Origin: Aphrophora alni
Lineage: Eukaryota; Arthropoda; Insecta; Hemiptera; Aphrophoridae
DNA: 64,000 nt
Assembly: GCA_963513935.1 (NCBI GenBank)
Contig: OY740774.1
Coordinates: forward strand, 94,108,861 to 94,172,860
Reading direction: 5' to 3'
In this document: piece by piece, positions 23,500-37,600 of the stretch
How positions within the stretch are numbered: the stretch's first letter is position 1
How the letters are laid out: every line of letters starts with the position of its first letter
Program-made: the position numbers and the translations under genes
Notes under the pieces: model-generated
Told to the model about the DNA's origin: nothing
The model's input: only the letters and a program-made list of their open reading frames with translations
The model's database searches: none

Positions 23500-25050
23500 C
23501 AATAGGCTAATTTAGAAAGTTGTGTAAACTTTCTAAATTATTAGAGTAGTTGGGAAAATCAATGATTTTCCCCACTAATTCAGTTTATTGACACTAAATC
23601 ATTTGAACCAAGTACAAAATTTAGAAAAATGTTTAATGAAAACCAATCTAAAGATTTCAAACAATGGCAAATAAAAAATTTTACTTACCAAATAATCTCT
23701 GTAGAATTTAGCAGGATGTATGTTTCTGAAAACAAATGATATTAATATCAGCTTTCACATAACTTGATTTGATTACATTAATTTTTTTACTGTACATACA
23801 CTTTTTTAATTTGAATTTCGAATAATTATTTTGATGAACAAAACTCTAACGAAAATGTAGGGTATACATCCTTATATAACTGAGGTCTACAAAAATAGCC
23901 TATTGTCAGAGGGTCTTTCCTCTTAACCCCTAAGTAGGCCTACTATCGTGAAGAGAAGAAAAAACATAAATGCTACCCTGACATCTCAGACGTCTTTATA
24001 AATTAACTTTTTTCTTTGAGCAACTTATTTTTCAGGAACACGATTATTTATTCATTATACTTATTACACTCTTATCTTTTAGAAATAGTCACTTTTTGAC
24101 ATATTTTGCCCATTTAAATAAATTATGCCAATTGAAATTAAATTAAAATAAATACCAAGGATTATTAAAAATCATTAAAATCACCTGCCTTTTCTTGTGT
24201 TTCTAAAGAGTTTTATTTAGATTAATAAATATTATATTTACGAAATAATATCTATAATATGTTCATATTTTAATCTGAAAAGGTATTCAAAAACTCTGAT
24301 TTCTATTGTAAACAAAAACTATTTAAATACTATCATACATCTTTACTATCTTTCAGACCACTTTGTTATTTCAATTATAAAATAGTTCTTTCATACTAAA
24401 AAAAAAAAAATCTTAAAACTATTTTTATTGGGGATCTCAACAAAAATGACTTGTATTTGTTTACTTAAATAGAGCTGCTAAAATTTAAAATTACCATTTA
24501 TATTTCATATAAAATTAATATATCTGAAAAATATTTAGTGCTACATTTACATACCAATGTAAATAAGAAATTATAATTTTTTTTACATACTAAATTAAAA
24601 TGGTTTTCTAATAATTCAAGTTTTATAAGATGATACCTCTCAATTCTGAAGGAATAAACAATTTAAAAATTTCAGAGAAGAAAATTTAATTCTATGATTG
24701 AACATGAGGTCTAATACAAATTCGCTGTTATTGTTGAACTTGCCTACTAAATCACTGTTAATTTTGATAAAAATATTTTCAACAAAATACTATAAAATAT
24801 AATATAATAAGTGTACCTGGATTGTTCGCAACAGTGAACTAATAGAGTCTTTATCATAATCCCACAACACATACCCTAAACACGTACCGAACCGCACTAA
24901 AACAACTTACACCTACTGTTTTAGAGCAAATTGCCACTCCACACTTCTGGCATGGTTACTGTGTTTGACATCTTTTCTTTAGGAGGAGCGAGGGGGACAC
25001 AAGATCAAGATGATTCTCTAAGATCAAGGATTCTCCTGATGGATAGAGTT
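23500..25050. other. No gene seen
   Basis: AT-rich sequence with A/T homopolymers; no supported feature. Confidence 0.5.
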
Positions 25051-25059
25051 AACTCCTTA

Positions 25060-25600
25060 TCCATTTTACCTTATTCAAGTGTTCACTGCATGTGAGGATG
25101 AATCAGCGAAGAATCCAAGTTGTTCATAAATTCCATTCTAGTTATCTTGGGATTTGGGTTGATGCATTGACACCTATAATGGTAAAAAAAATAGTCATAA
25201 TCCTCCTTTGTGTTCTTCGGTTTGAATAGCAATTCACACATTTTTAGTCTAGGCACTTGTAATGTTGTAAAACTTAGTAATTTAAATAACCTCTCTCAGT
25301 ATCATTACTTTGACCATGATGTATAGAAGAAGAGATCATTATCATTTTTTTGTTTCGGCACATATGACAGAAATCATCTATTTTGTAAATCCATAAAGTG
25401 AGGCGAGGGCTTGTCATTTATCATTTGGCTTAAATTCTATGTTGTCAAGTTAAACCTCTTGTCAAGTTATGTTTGTGAAACCTCTTCAATTTCATCATTC
25501 TCTTCAGTAGTTCTAGGATAAATGGTATCTCCTTCTTAATTGTTGGTCACTTCTAATTCAGTATCAGTACTATAAACACTTTCTGGTTAGAAATCAAGGT
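25060..25600 (-). pseudogene. piggyBac-like transposase remnant
   Basis: The minus strand shows an acidic start (TELEVTNN, EENDEIEEVSQT) near 25540, FLSYVPKQKND near 25370, and NPNPKITRMEFMNNLDSSLI near 25120. The last two resemble the C-terminal part of piggyBac-type transposases (YVPKKxK..LLS and NPN..ITRxxF). The catalytic Asp region is missing and the frame is broken, so an internal deletion is likely. Confidence 0.45.
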
Positions 25601-25730
25601 TGAAGTGTGTGTTATCACTCTCAAAATCCAACAAATCTTTTCTCACTGAAATATTTTTGTAGCATGTTTTCAATTACCTCTCCAAAGTCATTGTCATCTG
25701 TCTTTATACAATACCGCTCTCAACTAACAA

Positions 25731-26055
25731 AAACATTGAGGGGGTGCAGGTTTCTTTTCAGCCATTTTACTTTTTGGGCCGCCATTTTGTTTAGGATAAT
25801 CAGATTGATATTTCAATTACAGATTCTTTCTCGTCTTTTCATTACGAACAAAATGACGTATCACATGTCTATCCTATTTGGAATATTTTGCAGGGTTACC
25901 CCTCCCCCTTTGGGCCCCGGGACCCAAGTTTGAAAATTATTTTGTCATGAAAAGTGTCCCCTACCTCCGAAATAGAATGGTGCAAACCGCTTTCAAATAT
26001 CTCAAATAACAAAAACGTTGAGGGGGTTCAGGTTTCTTTTCAGCCACCCTGTATA
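25731..26055. repeat. Short element bounded by repeated 36-bp motif
   Basis: AAAAACATTGAGGGGGTGCAGG followed by TTTCTTTTCAGCCA occurs at 25731 and again near 26011. The second copy ends CACCCTGTATAG. On the other strand this reads TACAGGGTGGCTGAAAAG, like a mariner-type terminus next to a TA. The middle has a GC-rich patch near 25900. Confidence 0.5.
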
Positions 26056-26349
26056 GTCACCTACCCATACTTAATAAAAAAAACACAGCCTATTCCTTAG
26101 CATGTACAATTAATACAATTTGGAAAACACATTTGTCGCTTTAAAATATTATGTCACACGTAAAATTGTTGTATATCTGCGTCCAGAAACTCCCCCACAT
26201 CAAATAGCAATAATTCATAAGCCTACAACACACTACTCTTAACAATATTGAGATACATGCCTATAACATAAACATCATAAATCAGACATTCATTAATTTC
26301 ATGAACATAGGCATACTAACCTAACCAGACCTGAATTTCCTATGTTTAC

Positions 26350-26735
26350 ATTTCTTGGTAAATGTTTACTTTAAAGTGGCACCTTATTTTATGAATTTTT
26401 TTTTTTATAGTCTACTACATACCTTACTTTTTAGGAATAAATAATGTTTTCCTTGCGCAGATCACTATTTTTCACTGAAAAACCACAATCTAAAAACTAC
26501 CAAATCCGACGTATCTATTGGTTAAAACATAATGACAATATTAATAACGTATGGTTAGACGTATGCACATTACACAATGAGACTATGCTAGATCACTATT
26601 CATATCACAACAGATTTGTCCAGGTTGCCTTTCGTATGTTTATTAAAGTTAATAATTGGCTTACTTTGTGATATAATTATATATCACCAAGTATATATAT
26701 ATAAAACATCACATATATAACATATGTATCACATC

Positions 26736-26775
<40 letters not shown>

Positions 26776-27122
26776 CACTTGGCCAAACCTTTCGTAAGTT
26801 TATTTAAGTTAATAATTTGAAATTGATTATTAATATGGAGGATTTACAACATATCACACGATCTGTGATCACGGATATTATAGGTTGAAATATCTTTAGT
26901 AACATAGGCTATGAGACGTAAATTTGATCATCTGCCATTATATCTAACCTATGAATAGAACGGATTAAATAGTTTTAGATTGTGATTTTTCAGTGAAAAA
27001 TAGTGATCTGCACAAGGAAAACATTATTTATTCTTAAGAAGTAAGGTAAGTAGTAGATGATAAAAAAATGAAGTCCGTAAAATAAGGCGCTACCTTAAAG
27101 TAAACATTTACCCATTTCTTAC
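26350..27122. mobile_element. Fold-back element A, ~165-bp inverted arms
   Basis: The left arm, about 26355-26520 (GGTAAATGTTTACTTTAAAG, then GATCACTATTTTTCACTGAA), is the inverse of about 26945-27120. Mismatches are scattered and the loop is ~425 bp. The loop contains an (AT)15 run at 26741-26770 and a partly repeated TTCGTAWGTTTATT segment. No transposase is present. It lies upstream of cyclin A exon 1. Confidence 0.8.
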
Positions 27123-28300
27123 AGAATGAACAAATTGATTTTGTATATTGAAGTGTATACAAACATCAAATATGATCTCATTGTTTTAAAAAAGGTACAT
27201 AGTAAAAGAATTGTAGCAATTTCTTAGCTTAATCGCCGCGAGAAGTAAAACACATAATTACCCTTAAAAATATTTGTATAGTAACTCCTATAATGTTATA
27301 ATATGATCGGATAGTATCTCACCAACCTCAAAACCGAAATATCAACATTAATTTAGATCGTTTAAATGTTCCTATAATAAACCAGAAAAACAAGATTAAT
27401 TTGTTCCCATGACCCTTCCATGCTATACATATAACCTAAAAATAGGAAGCCAAATAATCTCATAGTAACAATATAAAATCACTAAAATCAAAATGTATTT
27501 TAATGGGTATAATTCTCTAATTAAAAAACCCTTGTACAATACTTACTTGTACAAAGCTGACATTACTTTATTCTAATGCTATATTATGTCACTACAAATG
27601 TCAAGTAATTAACATGAAATGTTTTTGTTTATTTGTAAACTACCTTGAAAATTACAACTGCAAGGAAGAATAGGAATTAGGAATACAAATTAGTTAACTA
27701 CACTGCCTTCTGAAATATTAATCGAACAATAAAACCAACTTTTGGTTTCATTTGATTTATGCCGATTATTATTCAATGTACGAAATGGAATCTGTGTTCT
27801 CACAGGTTCGTAGGTTAGGTGGTCTCAATTTAGATCAAATTTGGGTTTGTGTTTGTAGGCACATTAAATATTTGATCAAGGGCTATTTATATTCCAATAT
27901 TCTTTTTTTTTTAACTGAAAATTTAATGGCACTAAATACAAATACTCGAGATTTTCAAAATCTTACTCTCTTAATATTCCACTTTTCTTACTACAATAGA
28001 ATAGGCCTAACTTTGTAAAAATGAAAAATTAAAATGTACTTTACTACTCACTTATTTATGATAGAAGAACCTGTTTTCTGGTTGGCGTTCATGACTTACT
28101 GTATACCGATAGCCAAACTTGTTTCTTTAAGTAATGGTTGCAATTGGTTTTTTGTTTTCGTGTATAATATCTACTTTTGAGATAGTTGTGCGATGTTCTT
28201 AGACTGTTTATGTTTGCATATGCCTTGTGTATCAATGTAATAAATAATTTTAAATCATAACAACAATTTGCACTGCCTTCGAGATAAAGCAAGGAAGACA
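27123..28300. other. Upstream region of cyclin A, no feature certain
   Basis: AT-rich; no coding exon recognised. The cyclin A promoter and any untranslated first exon probably lie here. Confidence 0.4.
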
Positions 28301-28310
28301 ATTTTGAAGC

Positions 28311-28320
28311 CTATTGGTTA
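28311..28320 (-). promoter_or_regulatory. Inverted CCAAT box upstream of cyclin A
   Basis: TATTGGTTAT, about 200 bp before the cyclin A ATG, contains CCAAT on the minus strand. CCAAT boxes are common in cell-cycle promoters, including cyclin A in vertebrates. A single match in AT-rich DNA is weak evidence. Confidence 0.25.
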
Positions 28321-28514
28321 TTTTCAAGTCAACCCTTTTTCTAACGTTCAATTCAAACTGGCAGTTGTTGATAATTTCTGATGTGTTTGATGCTAACCAA
28401 CGAACTTATTTTTTACCCGTTAAAATTAATGAATTTGACCTAAATCGTACACTGTGTAATATAGAAGAAAATTTAAAGAACTACAAGAAATCGGTCTTGA
28501 TTGAACTGAATGAA

Positions 28515-28670
28515 ATGGCTTCCTTTCAAATTCATGAAGATCAAGAAAATCAAGTATCTAACATTAGATTAAAGGCTACCAAAAATGTTAATTTTTCACA
28601 AAAGAGATCAGCTTTGGGTACTATTACTCTTCAGTCAAGCAATATATCTCAAAAAGCTTCGTTAAAGCAA
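28515..28670 (+). CDS. CycA: Cyclin A exon 1 (degron region)
   Basis: 52 codons, ending in phase 0 before GTGAGT. It holds FQIHED and the destruction box RSALGTITL. Confidence 0.92.
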
Positions 28671-31600
28671 GTGAGTATCATATAAACTTACTTATAACCT
28701 AAGAATGCATTATGCTAATACTGATGGTTCAGTCATAATCACGACAAGACAGGTTGTGGTTATACTATTTAAAAAAATTCAAATGTCCTATTATTACTTT
28801 AAAATCCAGTCAAACATAATAATAATCTTATCTATGTTACATTTACTATGTTTTTCAACTTATAAGGTCTAGGTTAGCTTTTATAAAATAACCTCTATTT
28901 AGGCTAGGTTATAAATAAATGTTTTTGAACAAATATATATACACTATTTTGCTAAGTTTCTATCAAATAGGGTGATTAGTATTTTTATATTATCTGAAAT
29001 ATGATCCATATAGCATTTAGGCCTAGGCTTGGTAATTGTTTACAATGAAAGTTTTTAAACATGTTCTATATACCTTATAATAATAAAATAAGTTTTCAAC
29101 ACAGAGATAATTTTTTCATCGAAAAACTGCAATTTAAAAGTACAGAATTCAAAGCATCTTACGTCACCGAAGTCAAGCAACATCGAGCGCAGTTAATAAC
29201 CCACAATTTCTTCTTTTTTTTACGCATAGGCCTAGGTCAGTTAAGGTAAAAAGTTGTGTACATACCTATTTTAACATGTAATTCACTTAATGGACCTTAA
29301 CCTAGAAAAATTGAAATTATGTTTTTTTCCATTGAAAAGTTATTTCCGCGTTGTAAACTTATTTTATTATTAAGAAATGAGGTATGTAGAACATGTTAAA
29401 AAGACAAATCTCAAAAAAGCAGTGACATTCTTGTAAACACAAATTCTTGCAAAAACTGGGAGTTAAAGATTTTTAGGTAAATGTCCAGTTGAGATGCTGT
29501 TGCGATTTAATATTGAAATTTAATGAAATCGTGTTTTACATACTTTAACAATTGGACCATCCTTTAGCTGGGAAGACCCTTTACAAGTATCAAAATCCAA
29601 TATTTCTGTCTAAAATAAGTAAAAGTACGAAATCCTAGGCTTATGAAGTTAAGGCATCTGTATATATATATACATATTGACCTGCCGAGACCTAGTTCAC
29701 ATGATTCTGAAATCATACAGCGTAGTAATAGGCTATTTACCTGATAGAAGACAGTTAATGCGCATACATCTAATGTCATGGTATTCTATTAGCTATGCAA
29801 TATTGTTATGAGACTTATGAAACCTAGATGCATAGGCTCATTGTTTGTTTTGAACATCAAATGCAAACTTGTAAATTTTCTATTTTTTGACATAAATATA
29901 GGATTTTGATATGGTAAGGGTCTTCCCAGCTATAGCATGATCCCATTGTTTATAATGAGGTATGTAAAACAAGATTTAATTAAATTTTAATATTAAATCG
30001 CAACGAGATCTTAACTGCACATTTACTGTTTTTAAAAATAGGCCTATACTTGTATGGTAAATCCAAACCTCTACTAGATCTTTCAGAAACTCTGTGAGAT
30101 GAATGAAAATAATGGGCAATTATGTATTGTACTTGTCTTCGCAAATTTAATCGCTAAAAATTAATCGCTACTGATATACTTAAATTATGTACCTTATTTT
30201 TCATTAATCAGATATTTTTAATCAACAATTTTTAAGTATCAAAATCCATTAATATCGAAGAAACTGTTACTTTTAGACACAAGGACTCAAGGTTTATTTG
30301 GGTTATAACATATGTGTATATTAATCTTTACGACTACGTTAGTCAGGTTAGAGGTTTCAGTGTTCATGTAATGAATACATGAGTCAAGTTAGTGACTGCA
30401 TTATCAGTCTACGTTTATGTTATATGATGTACGTTACATTACAACATACATTTATTGAACATGTTAACTATTAATGTTTTAATAGGTCTGGGAAATATAT
30501 ATTGTAACCTGCCCAAAACGTTGTGAAATGTACCTATTTTCTAATATTATGGTGGCAGTTGTGATATAGGGCCTATTATACTGCTTATAGCAGAATTCAT
30601 ATGCAGTTGTAGGCTTCTTACTCCATACATATTAGTGACGTAATTTAGATTTTATTCCAGAATAATGATATATTTATGGATTTTGAGACTTGAAAATTGT
30701 CTAGTATTGTAAAAAAATATCTGATTAATGACAAACCTGGTAAATAGTTTAGTTTGCATGATTTTTATTGAATAAAATCCGAAGAGAGGTAAAATATATA
30801 ATGATAAAAAAAAAATTATTTGTCTAGTGTGGATCTAAATCTTGTTGGTTCTAATTGAAGTTGGGTGTTATATTGAGTTCTTTCATTGACTATTAATAAA
30901 TAAAAGGGTAGTCTATCACATTATATTCATAGAATTTCTCCATCAATTTTTGATGTTCGACCAATAGCAGACTTATAGGAAGTAGCTCATAAACCTAAGC
31001 TACTAGTGTTCTGTTAAGATAATTTAGTGTAAATATGTTTCTGTTGGCTTACCTATAAAACTGTTAGGTTTGATACTGAAATGCACCAGAAATGGGTTAA
31101 AAACCCTCAAAGGCGCCTTAGCGAGTACAGGCTTAGTAATCCTGAGGGGACCTTGGTGCATCTGCATCTTTTTCATGTAGTCTTGGTTAGATTACGATAC
31201 TCTCTAATCTTTTCTGTCCTGTCTCTCTTCACAAAGTTTAGTTCTTTTCCGACCCTAACACTATTAGAGTATTCGAGGATTTATCTTCTTTTTTTTTATA
31301 AGGCTATGGATGACTGAGGTTTTTCGCCTGTAAGCAACAAGAAAAAAAAATATATAAATAGGCCTAGGTCACTCTTGAGGATTAAGTAGGCTGTGTCCTT
31401 GTATCATGCTTTTAATCTAACTATGTGTCTATATTTTACCATTCTTGTTTAAACGTGCCATTGTTATTAATTTCAATTTGTAATAATATATAGCCTGGGC
31501 ACAATTCACAGATAAATTAATCATAATTTTTATTTTAACATTCAAAATACTTTAGCAGTTTAAGCTATTATGTTCTGTTTGTTTATTAAATATCCCATAC

Positions 31601-34600
31601 CAACTTTATTGATAATATGGCATAAGCCATTAGCCAAGGCTTTTTAGTACAAAAAATAAAAATAATGTTTACCAATACATATTTATTTTACAAACTATAA
31701 AATCAAGCAAGGGCCATAATTTATTACATTAAATTCTTTCTTTTGACTAACCTATTGCTTTTTATTAACTAATAAAACATATTTACTTATATAGTAAGAT
31801 GTAGGGCTTATATGTTGTTTGAATCAAGAACTGAACCATCACTTCCTCTATTTGGAAAATTGAATAGGCAATTTTACTTGTAATACATTTGTAGATGAAA
31901 TCAATTCTATTTTTCTAAAATAAAGATATGAAATTTAAAAAAATTTCAAGACAGAGCTTTGTTACTGAAAGCAAATTGGAGATTAAAGATATGATAATAT
32001 TCCAATAATTTTAACAAACTTAAATCATTGGCTTTCTGGTTGTGAAAATATAGACAACGTTATTTGATATAATAATACGAACATAGATATTCTAACAATT
32101 AAAAAAAGTATTGAATTATTTAATAATACATCATCTGCTACCGTACAACAAATTTAAGTCACAAATGAAAATATAATTAATTTTGTTTTTTAACTGAATT
32201 TAATGAAGTTTAATTTTCTATTGGTTTTTCTCTAAAATATCCCAAACTTGGGTTAAGCGAGGAAACAGCTTAGACATATATTTGACATTAAGTTGTTATA
32301 ATATCCATTATGATGGAAGCTGTTTTTATTTTACATTTATATAAATTTCCTCTATATTACTGATTATAACTTTCAATTAATAATTAATAAGACAAATATA
32401 ATACTTATTATATACTGTAATAATAAATAGTATTCTGCTTTTTTTGACACCAAATAAATGTTTTCATTTGATTTAATAAGTGTCTACTCCAGAGTTAATT
32501 ATAATTTTGTGTTTGGTTGTGCAGGCCACAAAGAATGTTCCTGTCAAAATCAACAAGGGAGGATTTACAATCCATGAAGACCAACTGGTAAAAGAAAAGA
32601 ATGCTGTGCTAAAAGCTATACCAGCAGACAAGCCGACCAGGGCAGAGAAACTTGCTATAAAAGAAAACAAGGAAAATGCAATTCCTGATATTGTTGCTAT
32701 TTTACCTCGCCAGCCACTTAAAGAGTTACCTTCTTTGTTGGATAAAGAAGAAAAGGAAAAAGAGGATGATATTATGTCTGAAGATGAGGACGATTTAACT
32801 ATGACCATTGAAATATCAAAAGGAATCAAAGACATTAGTCCACAATCCAAAACTCTTTTCGTTATGAATGAATATAGAGATGATATTTTCAAGTATTTAT
32901 TAAAAACTGAGGTAGATCTAATCATTAAAAGTATTTTGTTGATCTAAGTTTTAATATTATATTTGACTTCAGATTGTTTTTGTTATTCAGATCACTTTGA
33001 ATAAGTTATAATAAGTTAAAAACTCTTTTTGTCGAGTTATTGTTTTTGCATATTTTATTTCTCTATATCCGTTTCGGCAGAATATACAATCATAAGAATT
33101 TTATCCAAAACCTCCTACGAGGTAGAAAATGTTGATCATAGGGTTTCAAAACATGCAAATAAAGAGAAGTCATATAAAAGAAGTTGCATGATAGCTATAA
33201 AATGGTACATTCAATTAAGTTTTATATTCAAGTAACCTTAAATGATCTATATATCATTTTTTGAATAGAACACTTTAATATTGTAGATGTTGCTTGTAAA
33301 CAGTGACTTCTTTGATTCAATAATATATTTAATTCATTCCTAAAGAATCATCTGTGATATTAAAAGCATTATTTTTGTATTCTGTCAACCATTTGAAGAT
33401 GGTTTTATTCTGTACAATTTGTTTTTCATTTTTTAAAAGTATAAATTAAATAACTGCAAAGACTTAAAAAATGGAAATCATAATTACATAAAAACAAAAT
33501 GCACATTAAAAACTCCATTTTTTTCCCCCTTTTAATTCTCAATAATTAATGTCTAACAACTGATTAAATCAACTAAATAAAAAACTGGTTGCATGAAGAA
33601 AAAAAAAAGAAGAAAAAAAGAAAAAAAACACATTTAATTTTAAAAACCATTACTTTCTAAAGTGCAGATACTCCTCCAGATAAATTTGGAGATTATCAGG
33701 CCTAAAAGTCAAATATTGTAAGCAAAGTATTCCCTACATTCTGAAGTTAAATCGTGGTATTGTTAGACTTTCTTGGTATAGAGAGGGTTTCTAGATCTTG
33801 TAACATAAAACCATGACCCTTTGGGGAGGAATAGCATTTGTGAACATAAGGTATCTCTTACTGATAGGTCTAGAGAGCAGATTATCATCAAAAGCGACGT
33901 TTTATGCTTAATTAATTACCTTTAGGTGAAATGCTGTCTATCAATCCTTAGTTTAAAATCATTTTTGGCTTCTAAAAATAAGTTGTGTGTAAATATACAT
34001 TCCAATTTAAAATACAAATTAAAAATAATATAAACAAACATTTATTATACAAATTTATGTAAATAGAAATGAAATAAAAGAAAATTAAATATAATGTGAA
34101 AATATTTGTTAATAAAATTGGCTGAAAAGCTGTAAACAGTTTCTGAAAGAAAAGAAAATGTTTTTAATCTTAACAAAAGAAATATTTTAAATAAATTTCA
34201 CAGATTATATAAACGTTAGGTTCAATTTTTAATAATACATGTAAAGTACAAGTTTAATATTTTTCTGGTGATATTATTAATATGATTTAATCGGACATTT
34301 GTTATCATTTGTGTATATACAAACAAATAATGTTTTGAGAGTATAAATCAACTCTTGTTAAACCTGGAGTTAAACACCAACTTCGCTTAAGGACATGGTA
34401 AAATTGAGCCAGGCCTAAAACTAAGACTAAATACAAATTATAAAACCACCATACATGGTTCTGCCTTGTCATAAAGGACCGTAAACGACTGATGAATTTA
34501 CTTTTTTTTATCATTTTAGTTTTTGTTCTCTCATTTTATTAAACCAGAATAAAAATGGATAAAATCGACTACCCTGATAACAAAACTGGTAATGTCTGGT

Positions 34601-37600
34601 TTTTCGGGGATGTCTGGCAATCCTACTTATAAGTAGCGATGTTGATACTTGGGTGAAATAGATACTCGCAATACTCGGCTTCGAATGATTTCAATACTCG
34701 TATTATTAGTTTGACATCGAGTATCTGCGCAGAATGATTATGCGCATTATGTGTGTGTGTGTTATATTTCTATCTGTTAGACTGATCCATCAAGTATTTA
34801 TTTTTTTAAACAATATGTGATTGACACTTGTAATACGTAATTAAATGTTATCCTGCCTCGACACAAATTCAGTAATTAAACGTGAGTACAATTATTACCA
34901 ACATTAATAATTTAGTTAGGCTAGTTATTTAAAATAAGTTAATTTACTATATTTTTTATAAAAAATGGTAACCAATAAATATTTATTTAAATATAAGTAA
35001 TAACAATTAAATAATAATTTAATTTACTTTTTGTTAATGTGGAAATAAATGAATATTATTTTTATTTTAAATTGAACTTGTTACCGAATCTAAATCATTA
35101 TAACTCAAAATCGTAATGTTTAATTAATGTGTAGTGAAAAATCAGCTTAGAAACTAATGTAACCAAAGTAGAAACACCGAGTATTTTGTTTGAAATTGAC
35201 ACAACACTAACGAATATCGTTGTCCGAGGATACTCGCACATCGAGGATACTCGCACATTACCTCCTTGTTCCTAGTTACAAGGATTTTGTCCGAGTATTT
35301 TAATACGAAACCGAGGATTTTAATATTCGGACTCTTCCGAGGATTTTGATACTCGGAATCACCGAGTATTTTAATTCGAACTCACACATCACTACTTATA
35401 AGTGATGCTGAGCTGCTTATAAGTTTCTATTAATACTGTACGACCATATATTTTAGGGCATAAGCTTGATATTTACAATATGTTTATGAATCTATATGGT
35501 ATTCTACAAAATATTCAGAAAAGTGTAAAACTAAAGTGAACATTGTCCATTGATCTAAATATGTTTTGAATTTTAAACTAGTCTGTACATATTATGTGTT
35601 TTATCACTACCAATAATAGTATTATACAGAGATTAAGGAATGAGATAACTATTGTTATGATTACTGTCGGAAGATATTAATTTCATTTTAAACATATTTG
35701 TTTAATATAAATATTCTCATATATCTTTCAGTTTAATTTGAGAAGTGCAGTTATTATTCTTAATTTTTTAATTTGTTAATTTGAGTATACGTTTTTGCCT
35801 TTTCTAGCATTGTCTGAACTTCTTCTGATGCCTTTCGGATTAATTCAGTTTTCAAAATCTGTTATGACTGCTTAGTTCCATAAAGGCATCATCTTATATA
35901 CCTAAGTAACCTCTCCTCTTGTGACTGCTTTGTTCCATAAAGGCATAATCTTATTCCAACCTAAGTAACCTCCCCTTTTCGCTGTCTATATACACTGTCC
36001 TCTGCTATGGTTTGACACTCTTCTGCTCTGCTTTTAGCTAGTTTCCATAATTCGTTGTTTCAGTTAAATTTTTAAACATACTTGACTGATTATAATTTAT
36101 TGATTTGTTCATTTATTATATATTATCCTTTTATTTTGACTGTGAATATTTCCAAATTTTCCAACATGTTTAGCCATCTACCCTTGCTACATGTAATGTA
36201 ATGCAATCTTTCATTTCTTCAGGTATGTGTTCTGTCTCTAATAGATGGGACTGTCATCTTTTGTTGTTAACTGTCGTTTTCTTTTATTGTATTGCTTAAT
36301 CTATTCTTAAATGTATTAGCCTATTATGTTTATTGCCGCTTACATTCCTTAAAAAAGCCTTTTCATTTGATATGTTTCATTTCCTGTGAAAGTAAACCTA
36401 TCCCACACACCTTTTTGTTTTTCTATGCCCTTTTATGTGCCGTCAATTTAACTTTTGATTTTCTGTACAGCCCTTTTATTATGTATTGTTTTTTGCTATT
36501 TGATATTTTGGTTCTTTATTGTATGCTGGTTTAGTTGAAAGCAAAGTACGTAACCTATTAATCATATATAGAAAAGTGGATAATTTATATTACATTTGAA
36601 GATTGAAATTCTCATTACATTATCGGTAAGTTTCTTTTCTAAAAATTCCAAATTATAATTGTTTAGAGTTTCTTATTATATTTAAAATCCAAGAGATTTA
36701 TTGGCTTTTTCTCTTTTAATTTTAAATAGAATAAAGCAGTACTTAACAACTTTTGAAAATAGAATTAATCCAAAACAACACTCGAAGTTCAAACAATTTA
36801 CGGTACTCAAAATAATTATGTACGTCTAGCAGAAATGTAGATTATCACAATAATTTTAGTTTGTCTTTTCCATATATGTAAGGTCATTAAAGGTGGAAAC
36901 CGATGGTAGTTAAACTAATTTCTGGATTATATTCGAGGATTTATATTTTTTACATAATGTTAGTCTCAATTTTCAAAAAAGAATTCTCTTTGTTTAAATG
37001 CATTTTAATATTAGATTTATAATTTATAGAATAGAAATCGGCCTAGACCTAACTATATGCGTCGCCAACCAGATGTCACATATTCTATGAGGACTATTTT
37101 AGTAGATTGGCTTGTGGAAGTCGGGGAAGAATATAAATTGCACTCAGAGACTTTACATATTGCAGTTTATTTAATTGATCGATTCCTCAGTCTCATGTCT
37201 GTAGTACGTGCTAAGCTTCAGCTACTAGGAACAGCTGCAATGTTTATTGCTTCGTAAGTATTAGTATCATATTTAATTTTTGTTTTCTCACTTATATGTA
37301 GTCTAGAAAAATTCTATGATGGTTTTAAAATAATTGATGTTGAGTTTTTCACAGAATTATCTGTTTTGAGGACTCTTTGAGTCTAGAAAAGTATTTTTTG
37401 AAATGGTGTCTGTACGAAGCTTTACATCCCAAATGAATGGACCTATTTTAATTTTTTTTTTTTTTTTTTTTTTTATGTGGGCATATTTTGGTCACATTTT
37501 GAGAAGTTTTTTAAATAATTTTTGTTGACAGCTCAAAATTTGGGTGTAGCTGTCATAAGAGCAATACACAAAATTATGATTTTCTATAAATTGCCTCCAT

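Larger units (their letters stand above)
28671..32524 (+). other. CycA: Cyclin A intron 1 (3.85 kb)
   Basis: Bounded by GTGAGT and TGTGCAG. It holds fold-back elements B and C and a SINE-like copy. The rest (30050-31080 and 31345-32520) is AT-rich with nothing recognised. Confidence 0.85.
32912..37029 (+). other. CycA: Cyclin A intron 2 (4.1 kb)
   Basis: It contains a purine tract near 33598-33635, a hAT MITE at 34634-35394 and a tandem duplication at 35868-35982. No exon was recognised in the remainder. The 80-codon frame at 36292 is hydrophobic, AT-driven and probably not real. Confidence 0.85.

Noticed and set aside
28314..28514. 67-residue N-terminal extension of cyclin A
   Set aside because: The frame is open, but MASFQIHED at 28515 matches the Drosophila start and has a better start context.
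32473..32925. 150-codon minus-strand frame
   Set aside because: Antisense of cyclin A exon 2, whose plus-strand frame has clear homology and splice sites.
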